From positions 124,001 through 188,000 of the forward strand of contig NW_024067980.1 of assembly GCF_009389715.1 (NCBI RefSeq): a stretch of DNA of 64,000 bases, in the 5' to 3' direction. This document shows positions 27,738 through 40,000 of the stretch, one piece after another (the stretch's first letter is position 1; every line of letters begins with the position of its first letter). Below the pieces are notes generated by a model. The model worked only from the letters and a program-made list of their open reading frames with translations. It was not told the DNA's origin and made no database searches. The position numbers were made by a program, and so were the translations under genes. Source of the DNA: Phoenix dactylifera. Its lineage: Eukaryota > Streptophyta > Magnoliopsida > Arecales > Arecaceae.

Positions 27738-28713
27738 ATGTCACCAGTGCAACCAGTGTACCTTTGGATCCAGCCGATCACTATAGTCAAGCCATTTTTG
27801 ACCAGGATTGCGTTGGCAAACTTTGCTCAGACCATCTGGAAAGTCCCTCTATTGGAAAAATCAAAAATTTTTGCATGGCTTGTTTCCAATCATAGAATCT
27901 TAACACCAGATAATCTAAGGAAAGGGAAGATGAAGGTGCTGCTTGCTTGCCCACTCTGCAGAATGGACGATGAAATGACGAATCACTTGTTTCTCAAATG
28001 TGGCTTCTCGTCCGATATTTGGAAAAAAAAAAATCTCTCAAAAGCTACATCTCATCCACCTCCCAACCAGCATTGACGGTATATGGCTTTTGAGATGGAG
28101 AGAGCGCGACAAAAGAATCGTCCATTTTTAAGCGTTCACAAAAAATATGCTGTTTCAGCAACGTCTTTCCTTATTCGAAAGCCGGATGATATTTCAGCGC
28201 CCAGGTTCGCCATTGTTTCTTGGGCACCTCCATCCCTTGGTCATCTCAAAGTAAATTTTGATGGCAGTGTGGCGATGGATGGAAGGTCAGAAGGGATTGG
28301 ATTTGTTATCAGAGACTACCTTGGGAGATTGGTTGCAGTGGGTGGCCGGTGCACGCCAGGACTCACTGTTGCTGGGGCAGAGTTGTGGGCAGCTTGGGCG
28401 GGCATATCCTATGCGAGGCGGGTGCTCGAGGCCGGGCGGGTGCACCTTGAGGGGGATTCATCTATAGTTATAGATGGTCACCCTCTTATTCGTGAGACTC
28501 GCAGGTTGGCTATGAAGATGGATGAGTTTTAGGCAGTACACATTTTTCGGGAGGCGAATAGGGCAGCATACTGGGTCGTCTTCTATGTTGCACGGCATTC
28601 CGGGGAGCTCCGCTAGACATCCACAGTAGAGCTTCCGCCCCATTTGTATTTTTTACTTTCTTCTGACTTGGCAGGATGTACTTGTAGTTTTCACCAAAAA
28701 AAAAAAAAAAAAA
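27738..28713 (+). pseudogene. LINE 3' end: zf-RVT domain, broken RNase H and poly(A)
   Basis: The first frame (27738-28076) carries the reverse-transcriptase zinc-binding domain: IFAWLVSNHRILTPDNLRK, then CPLCRMDDEMTNHLFLKC with the zinc ligands. The second frame (28083-28532) carries an RNase H domain: VNFDGSV with the first aspartate, GFVIRDYLGRLVAVGG, AELWAAWAG with the glutamate, and EGDSSIVID with the second aspartate. A stop at 28530 then interrupts. After it, in frame, FREANRAAYWV continues the domain with the last catalytic aspartate replaced by Tyr. An A run (28696-28713) is the tail. The two frames are separated and the gene is dead. Confidence 0.85.
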
Positions 28714-28740
28714 GCTGGACGATGTGCCTTCAAGGGCCTG

Positions 28741-29010
28741 TCAAAAAATGGATGTTTCAGATGATTGAAAGGTTAAGCTTGACGTTTGGGAGGTTGTAGC
28801 ACCTTTTAGGTTGTGCATACCTACCGGACCGAGCTGCCGATTCGGTGGCTACCTATGCGGCGCAGCATTCTGGAGAGATTCTTTCAGCTTACCAGGGGGT
28901 CCTTCCAGCATCGTCGTGCCAGGTTCTTGCTTTTGACTCGGTTGGCTACACCTACGCTAGAGTAGGGTGAGTAGCCCGTGTATCAAAAAAAAAAAAAAAA
29001 AAAAAAAAGA
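28741..29010 (+). pseudogene. Second LINE 3' tail with poly(A)
   Basis: About 28822-28900 reads DRAADSVATYAAQHSGEIL, the very end of the RNase H domain, followed by a stop near 28968 and, after GTATC, an A run (28985-29008). It lies directly behind the previous LINE tail in the same orientation, so two copies are in tandem. Upstream parts are missing. Confidence 0.75.
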
Positions 29011-29036
29011 AGAAGAAGAAAAAAAAAAACGGGGGG

Positions 29037-29038
<2 letters not shown>

Positions 29039-29070
<32 letters not shown>
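29039..29070. repeat. Poly(G) run of 32 bases
   Basis: Thirty-two consecutive G follow a 24-base A run, a short AAG repeat, nine further A and C-GGGGGG-TT. Such a G homopolymer is rare in plant nuclear DNA. It could form G-quadruplexes or could be an assembly or sequencing artefact. Confidence 0.95.
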
Positions 29071-29071
<1 letters not shown>

Positions 29072-30640
29072 GATCTGCATGAGGAAATGACTCCAGATAA
29101 CGGATGAAGTATATTAATCAAACCTGGTCATGTGCTCTCTTTGTATCCCTCTCGTTCTGAGAAAAGCCTCTTTTCTCACTCCATTCTCCTTGCAGTCTTC
29201 TCTTTATGATTAGATGAAGGGCTGAGACCACCTTATCCTTTCATCTCTTCTAATGTACATACTTACTATCATCTAATAAATTACCAAGTGGTCCACCCGC
29301 TATAATAATAATAATATGGAGTCAAAAAAAAAATAATTGAAAGAAATGGAGATATAATTATCATCCAATTTATGTATGATTTGGTCCCACAAACCTGTCC
29401 CTCGGGCATTTGCCATCAAATATAAATATCATGTCGATTAAAAACAATGAATTAGATGGATGTAATGATTAGCAGTCTTGCCAGCTTTTGCTAGAACATG
29501 CAAATTACTTAAGAAATCTATTGAGGTACGTACTCAAGTTCTGTTAGGTTCATGAGTAAACTGTAACAAATCTAACTAAAATCTATTTGTTCTACTTTTT
29601 CCTATCCTTCCAAATAATCTTTTGGGGAGGTCAAAGTCTCAAAGAGTACTCTTGGATGGGGCTGCAACCCGTCAGGGTTGGTGAAATTGAAGGCCTATCT
29701 TAGCCCAATCCGACCTTTGTATGTCTTAACCCTTTCACCCAACCCAGGCTGGCCATAGGTTGGAATTTCTTCACCCAACCTAACTTGTCCTAACCAAAGA
29801 CTTAACGGTGGGCTGGGTTAGATTACTTTGGGTTCTTTGGTTTACATCATGGTCAACATAGATTTTTGATGTAGGGAGAAGGTTTAGAACACTCTGTCTT
29901 AATGATCCATTGTATTAAAAAAAATAATAAAAGAAACATATATGGAACACAAAAAAATATACAAAAATGAATCTATAGGAAACAAATCCTATTTTTGGTA
30001 AGAACAAAACACATATGGATAAAAAAAAAACGTGTCATTGGAACGACTTAGGTTGGGTTCGGTGTGGGTCACGTTGTGGTTGGGCCTAAGGTCAGCCCTT
30101 GGCTAACCCAACTAGGTGTTGGATTGTAATTTTTTGAATTCAAGTCTAATTATATAAATCATCCGCCTCAACCAAAAAAAAAAAAAATCAAGCCCAACTC
30201 GAATCCCTAAAGCCTAATTGGTTGGGTCAAATACGATGTAGGCAATTGAACATTCCAAAATGAATTCAGGGTCAAATAATATTTCAAACATGCAATTGGC
30301 TTGACCCACATAACATGTTTAATAAACAGATAAAATTTGATTAAACAGGTCTTAAATAATTTAAACAATCGCAACCTGATTCTAAACCTGAATTTGACTT
30401 ATTTAGTAAACAGCTTAAATCTAAATGACCTGTTTATGTGAACCAGCTGGTTTCAACTTGAGCCGAACAACTCAAGTTGAAGCCCTGAACCTAAAACCAA
30501 TAAACATAATTATAGGCCCTAATTGATTAAATCACTCAATTTACTGTATCTAAATATGATCCTTACAACATAATCGAACAAAATTTTATTAAAGATTTGA
30601 TGGGCCCCTTTCACTAGGGAAAAAGGCCGCCCCAAAAATT
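29071..30640. other. Intergenic, repeat-like sequence
   Basis: Between about 29640 and 30240 many CCCAAC and GGTTGG motifs occur on opposite strands, suggesting a degraded fold-back repeat, but arms cannot be drawn reliably. No gene was recognised. Confidence 0.4.
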
Positions 30641-30645
30641 AGCGT

Positions 30646-30831
30646 ATGCTGCTTAGAGTGGCGGGCGCACGGTATTCTTTAGTAAAAGGCGAAAGAATAG
30701 TTCGCTCTGCGCCCACCACGCAGCTGCGTGAGTTTGAAAACGAGAAACCGCCGCATTATAATGGCTCGGAGCATCCGGAAGCTTTTGCGCTAACCGATGT
30801 GGGACTAAAACATGCATCGGAATCTCCATAA
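30646..30831 (+). other. Short open frame of foreign-looking composition
   Basis: A 61-codon frame whose first ~50 codons have strikingly non-local codon use (CTG CGT, CCG CCG, GCG) and higher GC than the flanks, between about 30637 and 30790. The peptide includes TTQLREFENEKPPHYNGSEH. I do not recognise it. After about 30790 the sequence returns to a plant repeat motif (ACCGATGTGGGACTA, also seen in the TRIM LTR). It could be an organellar, bacterial or cloning-derived insertion, or chance. It is not called as a gene. Confidence 0.4.
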
Positions 30832-31157
30832 TTTGATCCGGAGTTTAGCCCCCGGTTCAAACGACACACGTCATGGACTCAGTTGTGAAATTGGGCATAG
30901 CTTAGCAACATCAAACCACTTAACACAAATTAACTTATCGTGTCAAGCCCAAAATAAACCATTACGTGCTAACTTCATGCCAATGGATTTCGTTTTTTCA
31001 GTGAAATTTTTAAGCTAACTAAGTGTGATAGATGAAGAAGTTTTAAGAAAGACAAACCGTAGACCAATGAGCCCTTTATATCTAGCTTTTTGATGGTAAA
31101 AAAATAATTGCGCAGGCTGTCATGACCTACAGATTACTTCTAAAGGGTTGGTTAAGG

Positions 31158-31343
31158 TATATTTGATTGCAAGAGAAATTGCATGAAAAAAAAAATCTTC
31201 TTAAAAAAATCTGATTTTTTTGATTGTTTCTTTTAGCACAAAAGTACAAATTAGAAAGTTTGTATCTAATTTTCCAAAAAAATCTTTCAGATTTCAAGAA
31301 AAATCTTGTTTCCTTCTTCCTTCCTTGCAGCCAAACATATCAA
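31158..31343. mobile_element. Possible small MITE
   Basis: The left end ATATTTGATTGCAAG and the inverted right end ATATGTTTGGCTGCAAG resemble each other, with an A/T-rich core. There is no clear target duplication. Tentative. Confidence 0.3.
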
Positions 31344-31539
31344 TGGAGAAAGGTCCAAAAGCACTTGATTGGTGCATTGATTTCTTTTGCATGGCTGGCA
31401 TGGACACTCAAGACCAACAAACAGGTGTTTGAAACCTGACTTTTGATCCATTATGGATTTGTAAACTTGGATTGCAGCTGCTAGATCTGGTTAGAAACAC
31501 CAATTGAGTAGATGTTGACTCTTGGAAAAAAAAAAAAAA

Positions 31540-32040
31540 CGACCAAGGTTGGCGGAACAGTCTCGACTCCCGAACCACTCGGTTCGGGGTGTCTCAAGCG
31601 GGATACGGATGGTTCCGGCAAAGAATCCGAAACGCCACATCAGAGGAGGAGAAGGAGAAGAAAAGAGAGCGAGCGGGGGTAGGGAGGGAGGCCAGCGAAA
31701 GGTGGCGGAGGCTGGCGCTGGTGCGGACGAAGGAGACGGTGGCTGAATTTTTAAGTGAAGTTGGTAAATCATAAATTTTTTTGTGGCTGCACTCCTGTGT
31801 CGAATGAAACAGAAGTTCGGCCATGGCCTCCGTCGCCCGCACCTCTGCTGGCCTCTGTCGGCCTCCCTTCTTCTCCCTTTTTCTCCCTCCCCCACTCGCT
31901 CTCTCCCTTTTCCTTTCTCCCACAGTTTTTTTATGTCGGTATAGGCCCGAGTACAGTACGACGCAGGTCCGTAGCGACTTATGTCGCCGGATAACCGGTA
32001 CGATGCCCGGTACCGACACAGCAAACTCTAGTTCTGATCA
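31540..32040. other. GC-rich low-complexity block
   Basis: A purine-rich half (31620-31740, many GAGGAG/GGAGG) faces a pyrimidine-rich half (31860-31925, many CTCCC), with CpG-rich ends. Open frames exist on both strands, as expected from biased composition, and none resembles a known protein. It looks like a repeat-derived island. Unassigned. Confidence 0.4.
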
Positions 32041-32679
32041 TATGTGGTACCTTCTAGAATTAATGACTTTCTCTCAACTGCATACTCCTGCTGCTATTGG
32101 CAGGGATCCTCATCTTTCCTCTTGGTTCTACAAATTTAGAGAACTATGTGACATTTAACAAAAATGATCAAAGGGTTTTCTAAATGATGAAGCTCGTAGT
32201 TGTTGTAAGGTTTTCACAATAATCCAAAATACTTAATTTCTAATATATGTTGCTGGGGAAATAAGCTCCAGGTATCTAAGAACATATATCGTTTTGTGAA
32301 GAAGGAAAGAATAGTTTGCTCCAGTCACCTCCGACAAATTTCCGGAATGTCTTTAGAACCACCATATTCTAGGAAGTCTACTAATAATAATAATAATATA
32401 ATTTTTAGTTGTAAATTTTATTAATTATAGATTAACTAATGGTAGGGGAGAGTCATGGCTTAAAAACTATAGGATCCATCAAGACCTCTCGATTGACCAA
32501 AAGTAATTATAGAGTGTCTTCTTATTTATTTTACATATTTGTCATCAAGTTCCCTAATTTTGGAACTTTATTTTACTAATTATGAATATTTATCTCTTGG
32601 ATGGCATTTTCAAAGGTTAATTGGATTAAGAAAACAATGTGGATTTTGACATGGTAAAAGACTCTAAGGGCTATATTTT

Positions 32680-32815
32680 CATGTGAGGATCCATGGCGCA
32701 CGCATTTAGTCACTTATCACTATATCTTTATGTGAGGATCTATTGACGCATATATTTAGTCCCATATCAGCTCTGCACTGAGTAGATCTCGAGCTCTGCG
32801 CTGAGTAAATTTTGA
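32680..32815. repeat. Two short tandem duplications
   Basis: A unit of about 50-60 bp with ATGTGAGGATC and GACGCATATATTTAGTC-type sequence occurs twice (about 32680-32765). It is followed by a 23-bp unit, CTCTGC(A/G)CTGAGTA, also twice (about 32769-32815). Possibly decayed LTR sequence. Confidence 0.5.
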
Positions 32816-34034
32816 GTACTTATACCAGGTCAAGGAGCCCAAATAACATCATCTAGCCAGTTTTTTTGGATAAGGTCATGAATTATTAATTATAAATAGT
32901 ATTAGAATAAATCTGGCCTATCATCCCATGTAAACTAAGAAATATTGCAGCAATGGTTTATTTGGATTGACTAAGAGCCGATTATGGTATTTGTGACTAA
33001 AAACAATAACACCTTCGACTAATCTTTTTAGATGAAATCCTGAATTGTTATATTTGATATTAATTGTATTTGCTAAGTGTGAGACAAGGTTGCGTTTGAG
33101 AAGGGCTCTCATGTTAGACTTGGCATTTTGCAAGTAACCTCAACCTAACTTAAGTTTTTTTGATTATATATCTCCTTAATATATATTTATGATGATTGTT
33201 ATAAGATACTTTGAAAATTGAGGGAGAGTTGATGCCTCTAATTCTCTCATGAAAAGGTAGAATAGTATTTCAAGTTCTTAATGTAAAAACATCTCGAAGT
33301 CTATTTCCTAGCTGCAGCATTCAGAGCAAACATGGCACCGTGGCATTTCTCAAGATGGTAAGGAATATGTAATACAAGTCTCAAATCTCTGTTTTTAATT
33401 TGGTCAACCTTGATTCGATGTATTTTGACTGCATTATAAGTGCTAAAAATGGTATTCTGCATAAGACGCAGTTCTCAAATTCGCTTAGTTCTTCTTAGGT
33501 TCATGCACACCTAACTCGGTATACAAGTCGCATTGCAAGAACCTACCTGATGTGGCCTAGAAGTTCTCCTGTAAGAAGGATTTTCCAGATTGAATGACGC
33601 CTAGTCTTGGACCCTTTTTTTTCTCCCTCATCCAAACCCAACGTTCTAACTGCTATTTTATCACTCTAACTACATCTTCATAATGAAATTTGAGGGATTT
33701 TTCATTCTCTTTATTTGGAGACAAGAAAAATAATAGAAAACAACACAATATCTGGTCATGAAAATTGGACAGAATAAATAGTATGTTTCGAAGTTTATGC
33801 AGGCAACATTCAAAATTTGTTACCGAATAAATGTTGCTTGTTAAATTCACATCCTATTATCTTCAGCACTGCATCGAAAACTTCCATGAGTATACATACA
33901 GCCAAAACCCAGTTTTCCCAAGTTTCTTGCACATATACTCCTGGCATGGCATGCTTGACGAGAAGGGAGCAGGAAAAAATCTGTTGTAGATAATAAAGAA
34001 AGGCACCTGTTGCATTAGATTATCCCAAATCAGC
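32816..34034. other. Intergenic and 3' flank of the Coa1-type gene
   Basis: AT-rich sequence. The part just below 34035 should include the 3' UTR of the minus-strand gene. Nothing else was recognised. Confidence 0.4.
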
Positions 34035-37000
34035 TCACTTATCCGGTTTCGGCAATTCTGAAGCCCTGCATTCCTTGCACTCCAGCGGAGGTGGGGGCAC
34101 CATACTGTCGGAGAGACTTACTCTAAATGTACGATGACTCCCGTTGTCTGAAGGGACATTGAGGAGGGCCTCCATGATTAGTATGTCCCACTCATTGTGT
34201 CGCAAAAATGAAAACCAAGTGTCCTCTGCAGCACAAAGAGGAGAGAAAATGATCAATATAAACAAAGAAATTAATATTTGTAGCATCTCAGTTGAGCTTC
34301 GTTTAGTATTAATCATGAATTTTTTTCATTCAAAGTTGGGCTTTTCCTTCAAATGGGACAACCAACAAGCACACTGACAATATTCTCCCTTACAATACTA
34401 ACAATGTTCCTCGTTATAACTATTCACTATTTTCCCCATTGTTTGAATGATTTTCTTAACTATTTCAACAATTCACTCTTTTCACTCAAGAAACAAATGC
34501 TTCGTTAAATGACCAAATAGCTTGCATGATCATTAGTGACATGTCGCAGACAAGTTTACCAGTAGCACCACTAACCAATCAAATCATCTGCACAACACCC
34601 ATCATCATCATCAAGTAAAGGCTACCCCCGTCATCGACAAAAGTAGCCACTACTACAATTTAATCAAAGAACACCGCAGCATTATAGACCTCTTCCCAGT
34701 TGTGAATTTCTCATCAGTTAAATCAAAATTCTGACAACTTATCAAACACTTAGTAACATTGAGAAAGCTCCCTTTTTTGGTGAAGAAAAAAACTCTTTAA
34801 TGTATAGCAAGAAGTTTACCCGTCCATGATAACTTTGCTTGAACCTTTACAGACCTCACCATATCAAGAAATTAATGGTTTCACATTCTAGGAATGCCGT
34901 ATCATGAAGTGCAATATAACATTACCTTAGACTGTGCATTACTGAGATGCAATCTAAGGTCTACAGATCCAGTTTGTTCTACTTGCTTGAAGACTAAATG
35001 CTGTGACTTTAATTATTCAACTAAGGTTGGCATCAACTCGTGAGGTTAGCCTACTCTGTGATAATAGATTTCATTATATTTATACTCCATCTTTTATTAA
35101 GCTGCACCTGCTATTTCGCTTAAGTTAGCTGCCATGTCATTTAAGTCATCATGGGACAGAAATGTGATAACTGATTGAGGAGAGACCTACATCATATAGA
35201 CAAAATGACCTTAACTTACTAAATACAACTCTAGAAACAAACCAAAGGAAGATAATGGAAGGCTAAAATCAGTCAGAATCTAACCAGAAGTAATATAATT
35301 CTCATTACAAAGGGCGCATCATAGGATAAATAAAGAATAAACTATATTAGTTCACTTAAATGGGAAAAATTCCACTCCACTGAGTAGGCAACCGATGATC
35401 TCTGAAAAACATCCTCTTGACGACTTAGCAACTTAGCCTTGTCCATCTGTGTTTCCTAGCAAGATGCTGATCTCTCCATTTGGCCAGTTTACACTCGCAA
35501 ATACCTTGCTGTACTTGTCTCACAAATCACATCCTCATTCCTGTCCTTTAACAGTCATGATATGTTTAATTCTCAATTCTAGTGGTTTATGCTTTTCCCT
35601 TTTTTTCCTCTGCTTTCCTTAATCAAGTTCACTCAGTGTTGATGGTTTTAGCTGGTTTCGGAAAAATTGACTAAAATTAAACAAGGTTTTGGCCACCTCA
35701 ACTGAAAGAGACCAGTGGGATAGACTTTACAAATATCTGAGTAATTGGTGTCACGTATGGGTAATTTTTCCATCTCCGTAAGTATATTTGGCTACTTAAG
35801 TCTCATTTTCTTTTTCTGATTATAAAAGGGCGAGCTTGGTATTGTGATAAATCTACTCTCCAAAAAGCATGAAATTTGGGGCTTTCAAGTTAAATCAAAT
35901 GGAACTATTTGGACATTAGTTGCTGGGAAATATAGGAGAAAGGGAAGAAAGTTTCAACCTCTTCTCTAAATTCAGGTTTATAATGCTAAAAGGTAAGCAA
36001 GACCAAGGATTAAGGATTCTTCCTATGTTGGCAGTACCGTACTAGACTGGAAAGAGAAGGGCTTGGGATGCATCCAGGACCCCAAGTCTCTCTAGATCAG
36101 GTTGTCCCCATTCCGTCTCGGCTAGGACAAACTAGAACCACTATATCTTGACATTGGGAAAGCCTGGTATACCGGAATACTATTTCTTTAATTTTTTTTA
36201 TTTCTTCATTTTCTTTCTTGTCTTTAATGGTTGTTTAGGACTGACCTGAGACCATCCTAATATTCACACCGATCTAGCCCAAATCAAACAGGCCCTGATA
36301 CCAGCATGTAAATCCTTGAGAAATATCTTATCTATATTTTGAGAAATCCCTAACTTTAAAGAACATATTCTGCAAGAACTCGGAAAATAAAATTTTCTAC
36401 TATTAATTTCAGCATTGTTTGTTAACATTGAAAAAATGGATTCCTTGCATTTCAATCTGCAAATGTCAATAGGCAATACTTACTAAAACATAGATGGTTA
36501 AATGCTTTATTAGATCAAAATGATAGCTTTATTAATTTTGCATTCCAAAAAAGGGACTAGAAATTTCTTATATCCATAAGTTGAACATGTATGTTGGTTC
36601 TTGGTATGACGGTATCAAACTCTCATTTTTTTCATGATTTACATACCATATCCAAGGGCTGTGGATTCTTTGTTGCGTGCATGGCCTTCCCTCCATATCA
36701 TGCATAAACGATTGCTCCGTGCACTAGCTCTCACGTACTACATTAGTGCCTCTGTGGGCCACTGGCCAGTGTGCGATGTCCCTATTGATGTGGCACATGG
36801 GCCTTGTGCGCGGATTAATCATGGTCCATGCAACAAGGATACTACATGCACATATATTTCGCAGTCATATCCAAGAGGCTCACTACACTTTCGTGAACAA
36901 ACGCATATGTATTTGCTAAGTTGTTATCAAACATTGAATTATGTGAAATATGATCATTTTTAACATTTTATCTTTGAATTCTCTAATTTTTTGGATAAAG

Positions 37001-40000
37001 ATTTTTGAATTCTTTTATATTTTGATGGGTTTAGCTCTAAATTGCCAAAACCACAAACAGGAGGTCCCAAACAATATGCTATAGCTACACTCGAAAAAAT
37101 GTTTTATTCTATGTTTTCTAACTTGGTTTCCTTAATTTTTTCCTCATCTTTTTCTCTCAGTGATATACTCACAAGTCACAATACGATATACTCTTTGCTT
37201 ATTATTTTTAACCAATATTTAAGTAACTAGAGTCAAAATGCTAAAACTCATCATAGCCAGTTAAAGTGAAACCAAGTTGTCAGACCCTCACAAGTCACAA
37301 TGTTCAATAAATAAGATGATAGGATCTACATTATGCAATTAAAAATATATCGAGAAAAAAAGATTAAAAACTGGTATCAGTAATTCTTTGAGAGTGCAAA
37401 ATGATAGTGATCATTGTCTTCTTCAATGCATATATCGATCCTACAAGTTACCATAATTGTATATTATATCTTCTTTTATCTTTTATTAGAATATTCATTC
37501 TCCACCATTAATTTGCTTTATTGAACTCAGACCACATCAAATTCCTTAAAATGGAAAGGGCAGGCTAGAAAGCCGAGAAGTTGGAGCACTTCAAGATTAT
37601 GCATATAAATACCCATTGAAGAGCAATGTAATGCAGAAATTATAAAGAGACTCAGCAAACTGACAGCTAAGCAATACTTCCAGCAGTTGAAAACTATCAC
37701 CAACTCCAACCAATTATAACAAGTCTGCCCTAAAAAACCCAAAGATTTTAATGCAAATTAGTCTTTTCAATAAACAAAACTTTGTAGAATCCTGAGAGCT
37801 AAAGTCCCTCCTAATTTTTCACCTTCTCCACTTTTGTTCCTGAGCACCTGCTAATCAGAAATTACAGACCAACCAAGGGTACTAAGCATGTAAGATTTAC
37901 TCAGCTGCTAGTGTGTTTACAGGTTCCTAGAGCCCTTTGAAGACTGCTCCTTGAATCCAACACTGTAGTTTTGTCTTGCTATACACCAACTTGTAGGTGT
38001 CTTCCTATATACCTTTCTTATGCAAAATCCTTAAAATTGTAGGCAAACAACCTTATATATTCCTTTTTGTTTAGTGCACATTTGTAAACAATATTAGCAA
38101 GATAAAAATGCATTTATTCCTACATTAGTCTCAAAGGATATGAAAGATACTGGAAAGAACGAGTAGTCTCATAGACAATTTATGTCTCAGAGTTTCGTAC
38201 TCAGCTGTCTTTCTGCAAGATAGATAGATTATGAACAATAATTTAAATTTCAAAGGAGATACTCCCTTAAAAATTTCATCAGTCCAGCATGCTTCTCATG
38301 TCACAGACGAGCTGCATATGAATTATGAAATATTATTTAATGCCAAATTTATTTTTAAAGGAAGTTGTAAGAATCTGCTACTGCAGAAGAATATGATGCT
38401 CAATAACATATCCATATTTTACAATGTACATTAAAAACTTCTTGAGTTCAATGAATGCAGATACCTGAAGAAGCAAAATTAACATGAAATTCAAGACAAC
38501 ATTTAATGCAGATCAAATACAGAGAGGCATAAAAAGTCATGTGGGAGAAGTTGAAGAAGCCAATCTCATAAAATATGATATATTATCAGATAGTAAGGAG
38601 CAAACCTCCAGAACGAACAGCCTTCAGCTGGAAAATGCCGGTTCCCTGTGGCCCGGACACAGGAAATGTGCAAGATACAGTATGCCTTCTGTGACCAACT
38701 GCAAGAGTAGCATCATACCAGGGACCTCTTACAATTGGCTCACCAAGAGCTTCTACAATTTTTTGATTCTGACTTGCCTTTTCGATTGCCTTGCTGAAAG
38801 AAGCACAAACAAAAGGATTGACAATGGCATGAATAATTTGTATTCCAACAGGCAATATTTACACCTTAAATCAAAACTTATGCTCATAAGAAGAATCAGA
38901 ACATTACATGTGTAAAAATAAGAAAGGCAAGCTATAAAGAGACAGCAAATGATGAACACGTAGCAACAAGCTATAAAATGGAAGAACCCATATATATGCA
39001 TACATTATATGAAAAAAGTTTCTAATAGCAATAGTCCTATACTCCTATTAGATCAGTGAGTATCCAAGATATGCTTAATGCTGGTAATTGGAAAATATGA
39101 TGGGCAGTATCAATGTTGAGAACACCATTTTGTTGTAATGCCATCTGTAGATCAGTGTGCATCCGATATATGCTAAAATGCTGGGAATTGGTAAAAAAGA
39201 TGGGCAGTATCAAGGTTGAGAACAGCCTTGCTGTAATGCCACCATACTCAAGTATTCTCATTGTCAAAGAATTTCAAAATTAAAACTCACTGAATTTTAA
39301 ATTCCTCTTCCTTTGTTTATGCTAATGCTAGTTCAGATCTCAATCTTCAATATTTGTTGAATTGTTCCCTTACGCTGGTCAAATTTTTGGAATGGACAAT
39401 TGGATCAAGCAAACTCCATTTTACACCTATACCAAGCGATTGATCTAACAAAACATGCTATTTGTAAGGATATTTTATTCACTTAGACCTCTATCAGCGG
39501 AATCTAATCGTAATAAAAGAAAGGCCGTGCAGACATGGCATCAAGACCACAGCGCTCATCCATTATGTACTTCTAGTTTCTCTCTTTATCCCTTCAAAGG
39601 ACAATTACCATAAGCGAGGAAGATTAAAGCCTCCAAGGGTTTCTTCCATAGTTTCACTATGTGAAGATTAGAATCTGAAGGAAGAGAAGCATCAGATCTA
39701 AATCAGTCATGTCCATCATGATCTGGATCAAAATATTGCATCTTAAATACAATCTAAAGATGCTTCTACCATCTACCTAACAAGAGTTAGATAAAACTCT
39801 CTAGCCACGAATCGACAGCGACTTTCTGGACTGCAGCAACCAACATGGTTGACCACAACTGCTGTGTGTGAAGTATGTCAAGAATACCTCTATGATTGAC
39901 TCATGTGAAAAAAGGTGCATTATGATGCATATTATAGTACTTTGCTTGTTGGTCAGCTGCAGAATTGATATCCAAACTCCCATTTGCAGGGTTCCTTTTA

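Noticed and set aside
29640-30240. Possible fold-back repeat rich in CCCAAC/GGTTGG
   Set aside because: Opposed motifs are visible but arms do not align well enough by eye to define an element.
31491-32024. Long overlapping open frames on both strands in the GC-rich block
   Set aside because: Purine/pyrimidine bias removes stop codons on both strands at once; no protein resemblance and no splice pattern.
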